A DNA stretch of 13,303 bases, taken from Euperipatoides rowelli (lineage: Eukaryota > Onychophora > Udeonychophora > Euonychophora > Peripatopsidae). Location: the NCBI GenBank assembly GCA_003024985.2, contig PXIH01S0000230.1. One strand, given 5' to 3'. Made by a program: the position numbers and the translations under genes. Under the pieces are notes generated by a model. It was not told the origin of the DNA. It saw only the letters and a list, made by a program, of their open reading frames with translations, and searched no databases. The stretch's first letter is position 1. Each line of letters starts with the position of its first letter. Positions 1 to 8,149 of this stretch are shown piece by piece.

Positions 1-156
1 TCTGACGTCAGTTGGTCAAGATTAATTAACTGACTTAAATTTATCAAGAAATGGGTGATTATTAAAGCCGATTAATCGGCAAAAAATGCTGATTACCGAT
101 TAATCGGAAAAGAGCCGATTAGGCCGATTACCGAACGATTAATCGGTACATCCCTA
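1..156. mobile_element. hAT-like transposon, right terminal part (truncated by window start)
   Basis: The palindrome CCGATTAATCGG occurs at 68-79 and 96-107 and again, shortened by one base, at 137-147. A related GCCGATTAGGCCGATTACCGA stretch lies at 113-133. The block ends with CGGTACATCCCTA at 144-156, whose reverse complement TAGGGATGTACCG resembles the termini of many animal hAT elements (TAGGGATG... followed by CGAT-type repeats). Multiple short subterminal palindromes are typical binding sites for hAT transposases. No transposase frame is visible. The left end, and hence the 8-bp target-site duplication, would lie outside the window; the candidate duplicated octamer is CTTTGAAC at 157-164. 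Family assignment is from memory of terminal patterns. Confidence 0.5.
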
Positions 157-1850
157 CTTTGAACCATAGTCTAAGTTTTAAAAAAAAATCCTCATTTTAT
201 CCTGAGCCAATCCCAGGCAGAGGAGTATGTAGGCTATGTTTGTATATAGGGCCTACTGTAAATGCCTACTTCTTAGGAAACTACCATAGACCATATGAAG
301 GATTCAATTTATGTGGTTTCTTGAAATTTTCTTAACTTTTTTACACAAAGTCTAGATGTTAAAACAGGCTCTGTGCATGCCTGTGTAAGTGGCATGGCAC
401 TGTCCTTTATAAGGTAGTAAGCATCACTGTAACCTTCTTCTAGATTGCTTTGCTTCTTGGAAGGAGTCATAGTTTTTATTTTAAATTTGGCGAGTTGCTG
501 CATTGCATTATAGTATCTTTTTTTTCCCCATGATTATGCCTGCCATATATTGTTTTGGAGATGCTCCACTGCTAGGTTAATGTCATGTTTGATTACTATT
601 ATAAAGCTGTCCAATTCTTTTCAAAAGTTACTTTCAATCATTAATATAAAATTAACATGTAGAATAAAGATAAAATTGAATAAGAACATATGGCTGTAAA
701 TAACTTATAGGCTATATTTATTGAAAATTGGATGACTCTAAAATAGAAATATATGTAACACGGATAATTTTACAAAATCAATAATAAATTATTTGAACTA
801 AGAGAATATTGAAAATTTATGATCAACATTTAACCACTATACAGTAGTATAACTAATTTTAAAATAAATTTATAATTGATCAATTAAAAAAATTGCAAAG
901 ATTTGTATTTAGATAATAATCCCTCACAATATTTTTCATGATTATTTTAGAAATTCATTATAAAATTTTAAATCAAAAGATTAAAGGAGACCACTATAAT
1001 ATTGCTATAAATAATAAATTATAGTATTAGCGATTAAATAACCCTTCAGCTATTTTAAATCAAATAACTATTGAAACATCAAAACAGTCGTATTGATTTT
1101 CTCTCTTTTTCTCCTTCAAAACGAGCAGTACTTTAACTACCCTGAAATACACTAGTTATAGTAAAATGTATATCCTCTGGTGAATTACAAGTTAATTAAA
1201 TTAGAAAAATTCATACTATTATTTGTAAAATATGGCATCATAGTTGTCACAACAATAACTATTATATTGGTATTATATAAGAAAATATATCCTATTAAAA
1301 TGTGCCACTAATGATCCCATCCATACGACATCAAGCAAACGATATTCAATAATCACAACGAATTATATTAACATCCAATTCTCTAACGCTAACATGAAAA
1401 AAATAAATATATCACCATTTTTAATAGCTAATCAAAATAACCCATTAATTTCTCTCACAGACATTATTAAATAGTGATTTAAAATTATGACTCTTGACAA
1501 AAATATATACATTATTAATTAACAATAACCAAAAAAAAAAAAAAACGGAAATAAAGATGAAGAAAATGTTTATCTTCATATTTTTAATTACGCTATTTAG
1601 TTACAATATACGATTACTTCAATAAAAATCTTTCACTGATAAACAAAATATAAAGTGTCTTACCTTTATAAAAGAACAATTATGGCTCTTGTTTTGTATT
1701 TAAACCTATGAATGATATTAGATTTACTCGAGTCAGGTCAATTGAGCAAATAATCAAATATACTGTAAGTTAAGAGATAAATTTGATTGTTAAGTGACCT
1801 AGGGATATCCTAGTATTAGACAAAAGATGAAGAGATCTCACTGCAGGGCT
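157..1850. other. AT-rich DNA with no recognised gene
   Basis: Mostly very AT-rich, with many short A and T tracts (A-run at about 1531-1545). The only patch with a more balanced composition is roughly 320-480, which carries a 64-codon open frame on the minus strand (309-503) with no domain I recognise. TAGGCTA occurs at 230 and 708. I see no RNA gene, promoter architecture or transposon end that I can support. Confidence 0.5.
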
Positions 1851-1885
1851 ACTCACATAAGGCAATGTGTGTTACAAACAGCTAA

Positions 1886-1901
1886 TCCCATAATGCATTG
1901 C
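1886..1901 (+). promoter_or_regulatory. ZNF143/Staf-like binding site
   Basis: TCCCATAATGCATTGC fits the core of the remembered Staf/ZNF143 consensus (CCCRKMATSCMYYRY) at all 15 core positions from 1887. These sites activate snRNA-type and many mRNA promoters in animals. The local sequence (about 1830-1945) is less AT-rich than its surroundings. A TATA-like sequence follows at 1963-1972. No snRNA or coding start was recognised downstream, so a promoter role is inference from motif matching only. Confidence 0.35.
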
Positions 1902-1961
1902 TCTCCATCATGAGATGATTTCTGCAGCTTGGACTATGGTTATATTGACAGATCAGGTAAA

Positions 1962-1972
1962 TATATAAAAAG
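1962..1972 (+). promoter_or_regulatory. TATA-like sequence
   Basis: TATATAAAAAG fits the TATA-box pattern and sits about 60 bp after the Staf-like site. TATA-like strings are common by chance in DNA this AT-rich. The only support is its position near the motif at 1886 and the G-richer stretch right after it (1980-2000). No transcript start or product can be assigned. Confidence 0.15.
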
Positions 1973-1999
1973 GGAAATAAGGTAGACGACTGGTGGGGG

Positions 2000-2856
2000 A
2001 TTAAATATGAATACTCCTAATTGATTATGACTAATTATTATAAATAATATTCCTAGAATTTAATAACACGATCTTAGCCAGAAGCAATATGTTTTATTTC
2101 TCAAAGTGGGCTTGATTCGCAGGTAATTTTAGAGCATCCTATGCTAAGAACTGAAAACACTAAGATGTTGTTTTTCTAGAATGAAACCAAACGATGCTGA
2201 AATATAATTCAATTAACCGTCACTTCAATTTTTTTTTTAAAATAATCTAACCACAAATAGAAATATTATTAGAGGATTATTACACTTAAAAACATTTTAA
2301 ACTTTTTTTAATGGACTCAATTTGCTTATAATAATGTAACTGCCTATCATTAAAAGAAAAAAAATAATAATAATAAGCTCGACACGTTTCAAATAATTTT
2401 CCCCATTTCTTAATCATGAAGAATTTTTTTTTTTAAATAAATTAATATTTAAAGAGGATAAATAATTAATAAAAGATTAAACTATCAAATTTAAAAAAAA
2501 AAATTGATAAATAATTGTATCTAGAAAAATATTTTATTTTGGTGATTCTTGTGCAACAGAACAATAGATTTAAATACAATCAATTATAAATAAATAAATA
2601 AATTTCAACCTATCACTGTACATACTGTAGTTGAAAACGTTTACAGGGAANGAGCATACAGATCCATAATTTTTTTCTCATGTATAAAAATCATCGTATT
2701 CTTTACTGTATATGTATAATGCAAATCATTTTTTTTTAAAAAAAGGGTCAGATTCCATTATTTGCCCACCAACATAATTAACACTAGGAGTCACACGACA
2801 ATTAAAACGTAGTAGCGTGTGGAATTAGTATTTTTCTCTCGCCGATTTTAGTATAT
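2000..2856. other. AT-rich, low-complexity stretch
   Basis: Contains T-run/A-run tracts, AAT-rich runs near 2365, a (TAAA)4 microsatellite at 2587-2602, a single N at 2651, and a T9A7 tract at 2729-2744. I see no coding or RNA signal. Confidence 0.5.
2587..2602. repeat. (TAAA)4 microsatellite
   Basis: Four perfect TAAA units in a row in an AT-rich setting. Slippage tract with no sign of function. Confidence 0.8.
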
Positions 2857-2900
2857 TTTCTTTACGTTCCTAACCTTACCGTAAACCTGAACCCTAGGAT
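2857..2900 (-). repeat. Dispersed repeat copy 1 (pairs with 8727-8769)
   Basis: Read on the minus strand, this segment (TAGGGTTCAGGTTTACGGTA and onward) matches plus-strand 8727-8769 (TAGGGTTCCAGGTTACGGTA and onward) over about 43 bp with a few substitutions and single-base shifts. The GGTTAGG/AGGGTT content also resembles decayed telomere-like repeat. The source family is unknown. Confidence 0.4.
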
Positions 2901-3030
2901 AATCTAGAGATGAAATAATCTTTTGCTGAGCGCCGAGTAAGATAATTTCAACTTACTACCATCAGCCATATCGGTCGGCAGATAACGAAATCTGACCAAA
3001 AAAAAAATACTAGTAAGATCTTGTAAAGTT

Positions 3031-3126
3031 TAAGGGGACATCCATAAATGTATTTTTTTTTATGATTTAGGCCCTCTTCTTCTACCCCCCCCCCCCCATC
3101 ATCCCTATCTCAAAGTGTTATATTTT
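3031..3126 (+). mobile_element. Possible fragment of a widespread invertebrate CCATAAAT-type repeat
   Basis: The stretch TTAAGGGGACATCCATAAATG, then a T-run, then GATTTAGGCCCTC, a 13-C run (3085-3097), and ATCCCTATCTCAAAGTGTT follows the same order as a repeat I recall from many arthropod genomes (GG-GTCCATAAATTACGT, then GACCCCCTCCCCC, then a CTATGTCAC-type block). This is recall of a pattern, not an alignment. The copy would be strongly decayed, and no ends or duplications are visible. Confidence 0.3.
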
Positions 3127-3243
3127 CCAATCACATCCAAGTTTTTTTAACAATTTAATTTTAATTTAAAATAAAATAACGTAAGATAAACATTTTCAAC
3201 ATTTTAATATTCATGCAAACTTAAATTACTCAAAGATAAAATT

Positions 3244-3258
3244 AAAATCTTAAAATTG
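3244..3258. repeat. SINE target-site duplication, left copy
   Basis: AAAATCTTAAAATTG immediately precedes the SINE head and is repeated exactly at 3561-3575 after its A-tail. The TTAAAA core agrees with the T/A-rich nicking preference of LINE endonucleases. Confidence 0.85.
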
Positions 3259-3560
3259 AGGCCTGAGGGCCTAGTCGAGCAGTAATGTTGACCGCTTGGC
3301 ACTCCGGTGGCCAGATCGGTTGCCGATTCTAATTCGACAATGGCCAAAAAATGCCGGATTTTTTCCTTATGTTATGTTTTTTTCTGGATGTATTATTATT
3401 GAATTATGCTTTGTAACCAATATTAGATTATATATAGATATAGAACTCTGATATTGTATGTTTCATCACTTTGTACTTATGAATTTAACAGCCTTATATA
3501 GAATATATTGATCTTAAATGCATAAATTAATGAATCAATTTATTTCTTAAAAAAAAAAAA
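3259..3560 (+). mobile_element. tRNA-derived SINE (full insertion)
   Basis: About 302 bp bounded by an exact 15-bp direct repeat (3244-3258 and 3561-3575, AAAATCTTAAAATTG), with a poly(A) tail next to the right copy: the signature of LINE-driven retroposition. The 5' part is tRNA-like. TAGTCGAGCAG at 3272-3282 fits the pol III A-box pattern TRGYNNARNNG, and GATTCTAATTC at 3325-3335 resembles a B box with mismatches. The 42-bp spacing suits a tRNA head. The head (3259 to about 3345) is GC-richer than the AT-rich body (about 3346-3545), which I do not recognise. The 3' end runs into A16 (3549-3564), overlapping the duplication. The exact duplication suggests a fairly young insertion, although the B box looks impaired. 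Confidence 0.85.
3272..3282 (+). promoter_or_regulatory. Pol III A-box-like element of the SINE
   Basis: TAGTCGAGCAG fits TRGYNNARNNG at every fixed position. It lies 13 bp from the SINE 5' end, as expected for an internal type 2 pol III promoter. The partner B-box-like site is at 3325-3335. Confidence 0.6.
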
Positions 3561-3575
3561 AAAATCTTAAAATTG
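3561..3575. repeat. SINE target-site duplication, right copy
   Basis: Exact match to 3244-3258. Its first four A bases merge with the poly(A) tail, so the true tail/duplication boundary is uncertain by a few bases. Confidence 0.85.
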
Positions 3576-3680
3576 TATCCATAATGAGTTTAAACGTTAT
3601 CCAAAGTAGAACAATAGCTCAGGCATATCTCAAAGCTATTATAGTCATCTATAAAGTAGGATATTTGAATGTTTTGGGGA

Positions 3681-3706
3681 TTTTTTTTTTTTTTTTTTTG
3701 GGGGGG
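3681..3706. repeat. T19-G7 homopolymer junction
   Basis: Nineteen T followed directly by seven G. Such double homopolymers are prone to slippage and sequencing error. No insertion boundary could be matched to it. Confidence 0.8.
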
Positions 3707-4143
3707 AAAGATTGAAAATTGTGATGTCATATACGGTATTGATGGATTTTCTCCCCTATCACAACTTAGCACAATTTTCAGCCTTCCATACAGAAGCAAG
3801 ACACCATATTTAGACAGCCTTTAATATAGATTGGTTTACAACTAATCTCAAGCTTGCTACTATCCAAAAGCTTATTTTGGCACTCAGAATTCTATGTATA
3901 TATGCTGCAAATGAATTTTATCAATTACATTTGTATACATGGGAAAAGTATACTCAGTTATCATTGTAAATGTTTAAAAATAGGTCAAATTAATTAATTT
4001 CAGCAGAGCTTACTGCAATAATAGTACCAATTAACCTATTATAGAATACAATGGCTTCTAACAGAAATTTCACTTGATATAATTCAAAAAAATTTAAGTT
4101 ATTATGCCTTCAATAAAATAATTACTGGTAAGCTTGACAACAT

Positions 4144-4407
4144 ATCTACATTTGATACATAATTTTCCCATTGACAGTCGATTGAAATCTGGATCATTAG
4201 CCTAAGTTCATCAAATTTGAGATAAAAGAGACTTTTGCCTGGGCCGGCTAGGCATCTTGGAAACTTCCTTGAATGAGTTCAAGGAAGTTTCCAAGATGCC
4301 TAGCCGGCCCAGGCAAAAGTCTCTTTTATCTCAAATTTGATGAACTTAGGCTAATGATCCAGATTTCAATCGACTGTCAATGGGAAAATTATGTATCAAA
4401 TGTAGAT
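4144..4407. repeat. Perfect 130-bp palindrome (inverted repeat, 4-nt spacer)
   Basis: The left arm 4144-4273 is the exact reverse complement of the right arm 4278-4407, with only TGAG (4274-4277) between them. I checked the arms block by block and found no mismatch. Pairing stops at 4143/4408. A transcript could fold into a near-perfect 130-bp hairpin. The arms contain the self-palindrome TCAAATTTGA (4211-4220 and 4331-4340) and a GC-rich block GGCCGGCTAGGC near the tip. A 60-codon open frame from 4273 runs only through this palindrome and shows no domain. No TA or longer flanking duplication was found, so a foldback transposon is possible but unproven. Confidence 0.95.
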
Positions 4408-4526
4408 CATAATTTTCCCATTGACAGTCGATTGAAATCTGGATCATTAGCCTAAGTTCATCAAATTTGAGATAAAAGAGACTCTTGCCTGGGCCTACTT
4501 GGCAACTTGGAAACTTCCTTGAATGA
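4408..4526 (+). repeat. Third, diverged copy of the palindrome arm
   Basis: Matches 4158-4276 at a constant offset of 250 bp over 119 bp with five substitutions, all within 22 bp (4484-4505, in the GC-rich block). It begins directly after the right arm, so the right arm (4278-4393) can pair either with the left arm or with this copy, the latter with a 14-nt loop at 4394-4407. Similarity stops at 4526. Confidence 0.9.
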
Positions 4527-5008
4527 ATAAATTCTGGGAATTAAAGAATATGAAACTTTAGTAATTCATTAGATGAAGTGTAAGATCCAATAATCACATA
4601 ACAACAAAGGATCCTGTCATGACTAAAACATTATAACAAGGCATAGGAGAGAGTATTATTGCTGGGATAAGTTTTTTTTAGCTTGACGAACAAATAATAA
4701 ATTAAAACCAAAACAAATGGTTAAAATTATAAATTAATATAAAAGTAGGCCTAATAAAAATATATTAGATTTAGAATATCTCAACTAATCCATAAGAGAG
4801 ACAGTTTGTTCTGCAACTTTGAGCAAAAAAGTATAAATTATTTGCAGCCAACATTACCATAAATTGGACTATAGCCACACTCCTTTTCTCCAATTACTAG
4901 CTCTTTATTGACATTATATACTAGATGCTGCCCACCACATGGATGACACTTGCTTTTTGTTGTTTGACAAATGTTCATATGCTGTATACGTACAATATAG
5001 CCTATATA

Positions 5009-5280
5009 TGAGGGTTATTCACAAAGTACAATTTTTAAATTTTTCCATTCCAGAGCTTCAATTGTGATTTTACACAAGCATGCTACTACTTCCATTCATT
5101 GGCCAGTCACAGACTACATTATGACTCAATTTGAGATCAATTGGTTAGATATTTTTTATATGTTTAAAATGCTCAAAACAAGAATCTATCCTCCAACTGT
5201 GAAATAAGGCCGATTTTCATTTCCTGACTTCATCGACAAATCAATTACATCAGTTGCATATTGTGAGACATTGAAAAAGG
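5009..5280 (+). repeat. Left inverted arm of the mariner-like element
   Basis: Pairs imperfectly with 5455-5727 read in reverse. It begins at the TA target and includes the TIR, the 5' untranslated-like region and the start of the transposase frame. Relative to the right arm it lacks a segment of about 16 bp just inside the TIR and has small insertions near 5181-5200. Confidence 0.75.
5201..5279 (+). pseudogene. Second mariner transposase scrap, opposite strand
   Basis: On the plus strand, GAAATAAGG at 5201-5209 corresponds to the EIR codons of the transposase start seen in the other arm. After a frame change, 5226-5279 reads DFIDKSITSVAYCETLKK, matching the mariner segment just upstream of the HDN-x-PH block. 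This arm points the opposite way from the larger remnant, supporting inverted duplication of an already deleted copy. It keeps some residues (DFIDKSITSVAY) that the minus-strand arm has lost, so the two arms carry different deletions. No catalytic residue is present. Confidence 0.75.
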
Positions 5281-5550
5281 TCTGTAGGGAGCAAGATTAA
5301 ATTCTTTTCAGGCAAATTTTGAGATGAGTGCCTAAGTTTGAGTAGCAGTGTGGGGCCAAGCATTATCATGAAGCAACACAACTCCATGAGTAAGCATGAC
5401 ACACATTTTGTTCTGGATAATCTATCTATTCTATCTAATCTCTGTTATGTAGTTTTTCAAGGTCTCACAATGTCGATTAATTTCAGCCGGTTTCATATTT
5501 CTTGCCTTCAGGAAACAGATGACAGACCTTATTTCATAGTTGTTTTGAAC
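5278..5550 (-). pseudogene. Mariner transposase remnant (internally deleted, with stops)
   Basis: One minus-strand frame, 91 codons with four in-frame stops (codons at 5431, 5422, 5332 and 5308). In order it shows an N-terminal block VQNNYEIRSVICFLKA then NMKPAEIN, typical of the mariner helix-turn-helix that binds the TIR; a CETLKN block; QNK; LTHGVVLLHDNAWPHTA, the hallmark around the second catalytic aspartate (codon at 5365-5367); and a degenerate FAxKEFNLAPYRP block matching the family's WExxxHPPYSPD region, whose Trp is now a stop. The helix-turn-helix joins CETL directly, so the roughly 130 residues normally between them, including the first catalytic Asp, are deleted. The third catalytic Asp and the C-terminus are lost at the junction with the opposite arm. 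The start codon is out of frame (ATG at 5550-5552). The enzyme cut and rejoined transposon ends; this copy is dead. Confidence 0.9.
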
Positions 5551-5727
5551 ATTTTAAACTTATAATTAAAAAAATCTAAACAAGCTCAAACTGAGTCATA
5601 ATGCAGTCTGTAACTAGCCAATGAATAGAAGAAGTTAGTGTGCTTGTGTAAAATCACGATTGAAGGACTGAAATGAAAAAATTTTAAAAAGGTAGGCTAC
5701 CGGTATTTACTTTATGAATATGCCTCG
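5455..5727 (-). repeat. Right inverted arm of the mariner-like element
   Basis: Reverse-complement partner of 5009-5280. It carries an extra TAGGCTACCGGTATT-like segment at about 5693-5707 absent from the left arm, and it retains the intact helix-turn-helix coding block that the left arm has largely lost. Confidence 0.75.
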
Positions 5728-5729
5728 TA

Positions 5730-8061
5730 CAGTATAGCCTATACTATGTTACAGTAATTTGTTTACAGACAAATTTTATAGAATAATTTTTCACATATTT
5801 TTATAGCATATAGAATATAATAAATTTATAAGTAGCTCTCATTAAAACTGTTCTAATTTACAATATTTATCAAAGAATCAAGTGAAAGCCTAGAGCAAAG
5901 TTACCTATTTAATTAAAGATTTTTAATGGTGCTTCTCTTAATTTTCCCAAGTTCATACCAATGGTCCAAATTAGTAAGTATAATAATAGATTCATGGCTA
6001 GATCCTTTATGAGTACCAAATGATGAATTCTTCAATAAATTATCCATAACAAAATTTTAAAGTATTTCAATCATTCTTTTGAAAAATATCATTTTGTAAC
6101 ATAATTAGCAGGTTTTCACATATAGCTATCATACAATTCATTTTACTCAATATAAAATGAATTAAACATTTTATTAGAATTTTCAAGATTGTGTGTAGCA
6201 TTATGACAAGAACTAAAATCAGCCACAGCAAATCTGTGTGGAAAAAGTCACCATGAGATTTCACATTCTCAATACCAACTGTCATTTAAAAAAATAACAT
6301 GTTTTTATCATCAACTGAATAATTACCCAGGCAGCGTTGCCTCTGGAGACAAAGTTCTGAAAATGCAAGTTTATAAATTATCTCTTAATTTTCCATGTAC
6401 TTAATCTCCTGTTCAAATTATCCTTCTGTCATTTTGGAGGTCTTTAAAATTCAACTCCAAAGATTAGCTTTATTCTAATTAGATGACGTGGATAGTGGTG
6501 AGTTTCAGACACCAAGCTTTGATTATAATGTATTTCTCACCTAATCACATGATAATTCATCGTTTTCTCATGTTTTTTTATGTAAAAGTTATTCTCATTG
6601 AACAATTATTTAAAGAAAAGTCACATGACATTGCCTCAGGGGAATCTGTGAAAGAAATTCTAAAATGTATAAAACTGTCACCCAAAAAAAGCCTGTTTAT
6701 ATTAGGAGATATTGTTTGGTAAATACATTGCAATATAATATTTTTCAATAAACTCGGCATTCTTTTTTGTATTCTCTCTTTTATTTAATGATTTTAAAAC
6801 ATTCTTAAAGTTTTAAATCATTAGTCTATTTTTATTAATGTTTTTGCATACGGAATATTATTTAGCCTTTAAAGGGGAGACGAATCTGGCATTTATGTCG
6901 ATGATATTGATGATCATCTGACACATCTATCGAGATCCCAATTGGTTGAAAACCTTTGTGGGTTGTCTTGATAGTGTTTAGATGTAAATTAGTTAAAGCT
7001 TTGTCTAGACAAAGTTGTCAAACTAATACAATGAAAGTAATTGCTTTGTAAATTGTTACTTATGCCTTTAGAAAGTTATGGCAATGTTATTAAAATGAAT
7101 GCAGCCATTTTTTTCTAAACATTTATAAATAAATTTAGAATGGAAATACAGTTAAAGAATCTTTTAAATATGACATTATATATTTTTTAAGAATTAAATT
7201 TGAAGGGTTGTTTTTGTGAATAGTGAAAATGAAATGCATAGGATTATTATGAAGTGTTTAAGATACCGGTAATGTTTTTTTTTTTTAAAAAATAATATAT
7301 TTTAGAGCTATAAAATTTTAATGTCATGAAAGTTTAATTATATTATTAAAGAAAGTAAGTGAATATAATTCCAATATTTTACCAAGTATTTAGGAGTTAC
7401 CGGATAAGAATATTTAAGAATTTACAGGTCTTGATCTGGTAGAGTATAGATGGGAAGGGGTCTATTACTTATAATATTTTATTATTTTCTCTTATTTTTA
7501 AACTGTAAAAATGTTATATTTTAAAAATATGATTATAGTAGCCTAAATAGAAAAAAATCAGAATTTATTTCCACTTTATTCATTGTTATGATGGTATTCT
7601 TAAGGTCCACTAGAATAAAGGGAGTTTTTGACAGTTATCCTATTATATAATTCAGCAGTGTAACGCTCACCTTTTATAGTTACGCACATGCGTCATGCGA
7701 TTATTAGAAATAAATAATTTTCATCAAAATGTGTGATGACTATGCATGTGAAAAAGTCACATTATTATATTTTATTCTTATTAAACTACTGTATAATGTA
7801 ATACAGATAAGAAAACTCAATTATTTTTTTCTTTTGAATATTTTGAAACATTGAGATTTATATTTAAAATCGTTGGGGGGAAATAGCAGTTTTCTGAATA
7901 TTTTGTTCTTTGTAAAATTTTGAAATATGAAGAGACGTCTGGCAAATAGAAGTTTTCATTTTTAAAAAAATAAATGGGCAGAGGAGATAGAGGGGTTAGG
8001 AAAGGGGTTATGAGGTAAGAGTCAAAAGAGAGGAAGATAACTAGGGGCCCATTGTATTTCA
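5730..8061. other. AT-rich stretch with no recognised gene
   Basis: Contains a small inverted repeat at 6786-6823, a less AT-rich patch around 6870-6970 with a 32-codon open frame, a T12A6 tract at 7275-7292 and scattered TAGGCTA/ACCGGTA motifs. Open frames of 72-81 codons on both strands (for example 6067-6285, 6483-6722 and 7817-8062) show no domain, and the frames at 6483-6722 and 6578-6760 overlap on opposite strands. I see no supported gene. Confidence 0.5.
6786..6823. repeat. Short inverted repeat (stem-loop)
   Basis: TAATGATTTTAAAAC (6786-6800) and GTTTTAAATCATTA (6810-6823) are inverted copies differing by one extra T, with a 9-nt loop. It is weak because it is AT-rich; it could be a foldback remnant. 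Confidence 0.5.
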
Positions 8062-8069
8062 ATTTTCAA

Positions 8070-8120
8070 TAGGATGGGCAAAACTACTAATTTTGTTAAC
8101 CGGTTAACTGCCATATTAAC
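8070..8120 (+). mobile_element. hAT-like terminal sequence, left-facing
   Basis: TAGGATGGGCAAAAC (from 8070) followed by the perfect 14-bp palindrome GTTAACCGGTTAAC (8095-8108) and a further TTAACCGG (8116-8123) resembles hAT termini of the TAGGG-TGGGCAAAAACCGGTTAA type. It faces a comparable end at 9894, and the octamers outside the two ends are similar (ATTTTCAA at 8062-8069, ATTTTCTT at 9895-9902). Assignment is by pattern recall. Confidence 0.35.
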
Positions 8121-8139
8121 CGGATAGCTTCATTAACCT

Positions 8140-8149
8140 CCCCCCCCCC
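8140..8149. repeat. C10 homopolymer
   Basis: Ten C in a row just inside the hAT-like end. Its length may be unreliable. Confidence 0.8.

Larger units (their letters stand above)
5009..5727 (-). mobile_element. Mariner-like element, non-autonomous, with long inverted arms
   Basis: The ends are TGAGGGTTATTCACAAAGTA (from 5009) and, read from the other side, CGAGGCATATTCATAAAGTA (from 5727). Both are flanked by the dinucleotide TA (5007-5008 and 5728-5729), the target duplicated by Tc1/mariner elements. Homology between the ends is not limited to a short TIR. It continues for about 270 bp on each side, through shared blocks such as GTGATTTTACACAAGC, GACTACATTATGACTCA-like sequence, TTTAAAATG-TCAAAACA, GAAATAAGG and GTGAGACxTTGAAAAA. 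The element is therefore largely a head-to-head inverted duplication around a unique centre (about 5281-5454). It carries only broken transposase pieces and cannot encode a working enzyme. Confidence 0.85.

Noticed and set aside
3-10. TGACGTCA (CRE palindrome)
   Set aside because: A single 8-bp match at the window edge with no promoter nearby.
3259-3345. Functional tRNA gene
   Set aside because: The A box fits, but the B box deviates at key positions, no full cloverleaf closes, and a SINE body, poly(A) tail and target duplications follow.
3590-3799. 69-codon minus-strand open frame
   Set aside because: It is held open by reading the T19G7 homopolymer as Lys/Pro and has no domain.
4273-4455. 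60-codon plus-strand open frame
   Set aside because: It lies entirely within the palindrome and third repeat copy. It has no domain, and its sequence is fixed by the repeat.
4144-4526. CRISPR-like or tandem array
   Set aside because: There are only three long copies in alternating orientation, in eukaryotic DNA; this is a palindrome plus one extra arm.
5338-5565. 75-codon plus-strand open frame
   Set aside because: It is antisense to the mariner transposase remnant, whose minus-strand frame matches a known family.
6900-6935. Reverse transcriptase (YVDD motif)
   Set aside because: None of the flanking conserved RT blocks is present. Four residues are too little.
6067-8062. Open frames of 60-81 codons at 6067-6285, 6483-6722, 6578-6760 and 7817-8062
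   Set aside because: With about 8% stop codons per codon at this base composition, a dozen stop-free runs of this size are expected by chance in 13 kb. The predicted proteins show no domain, and two of the frames overlap on opposite strands.
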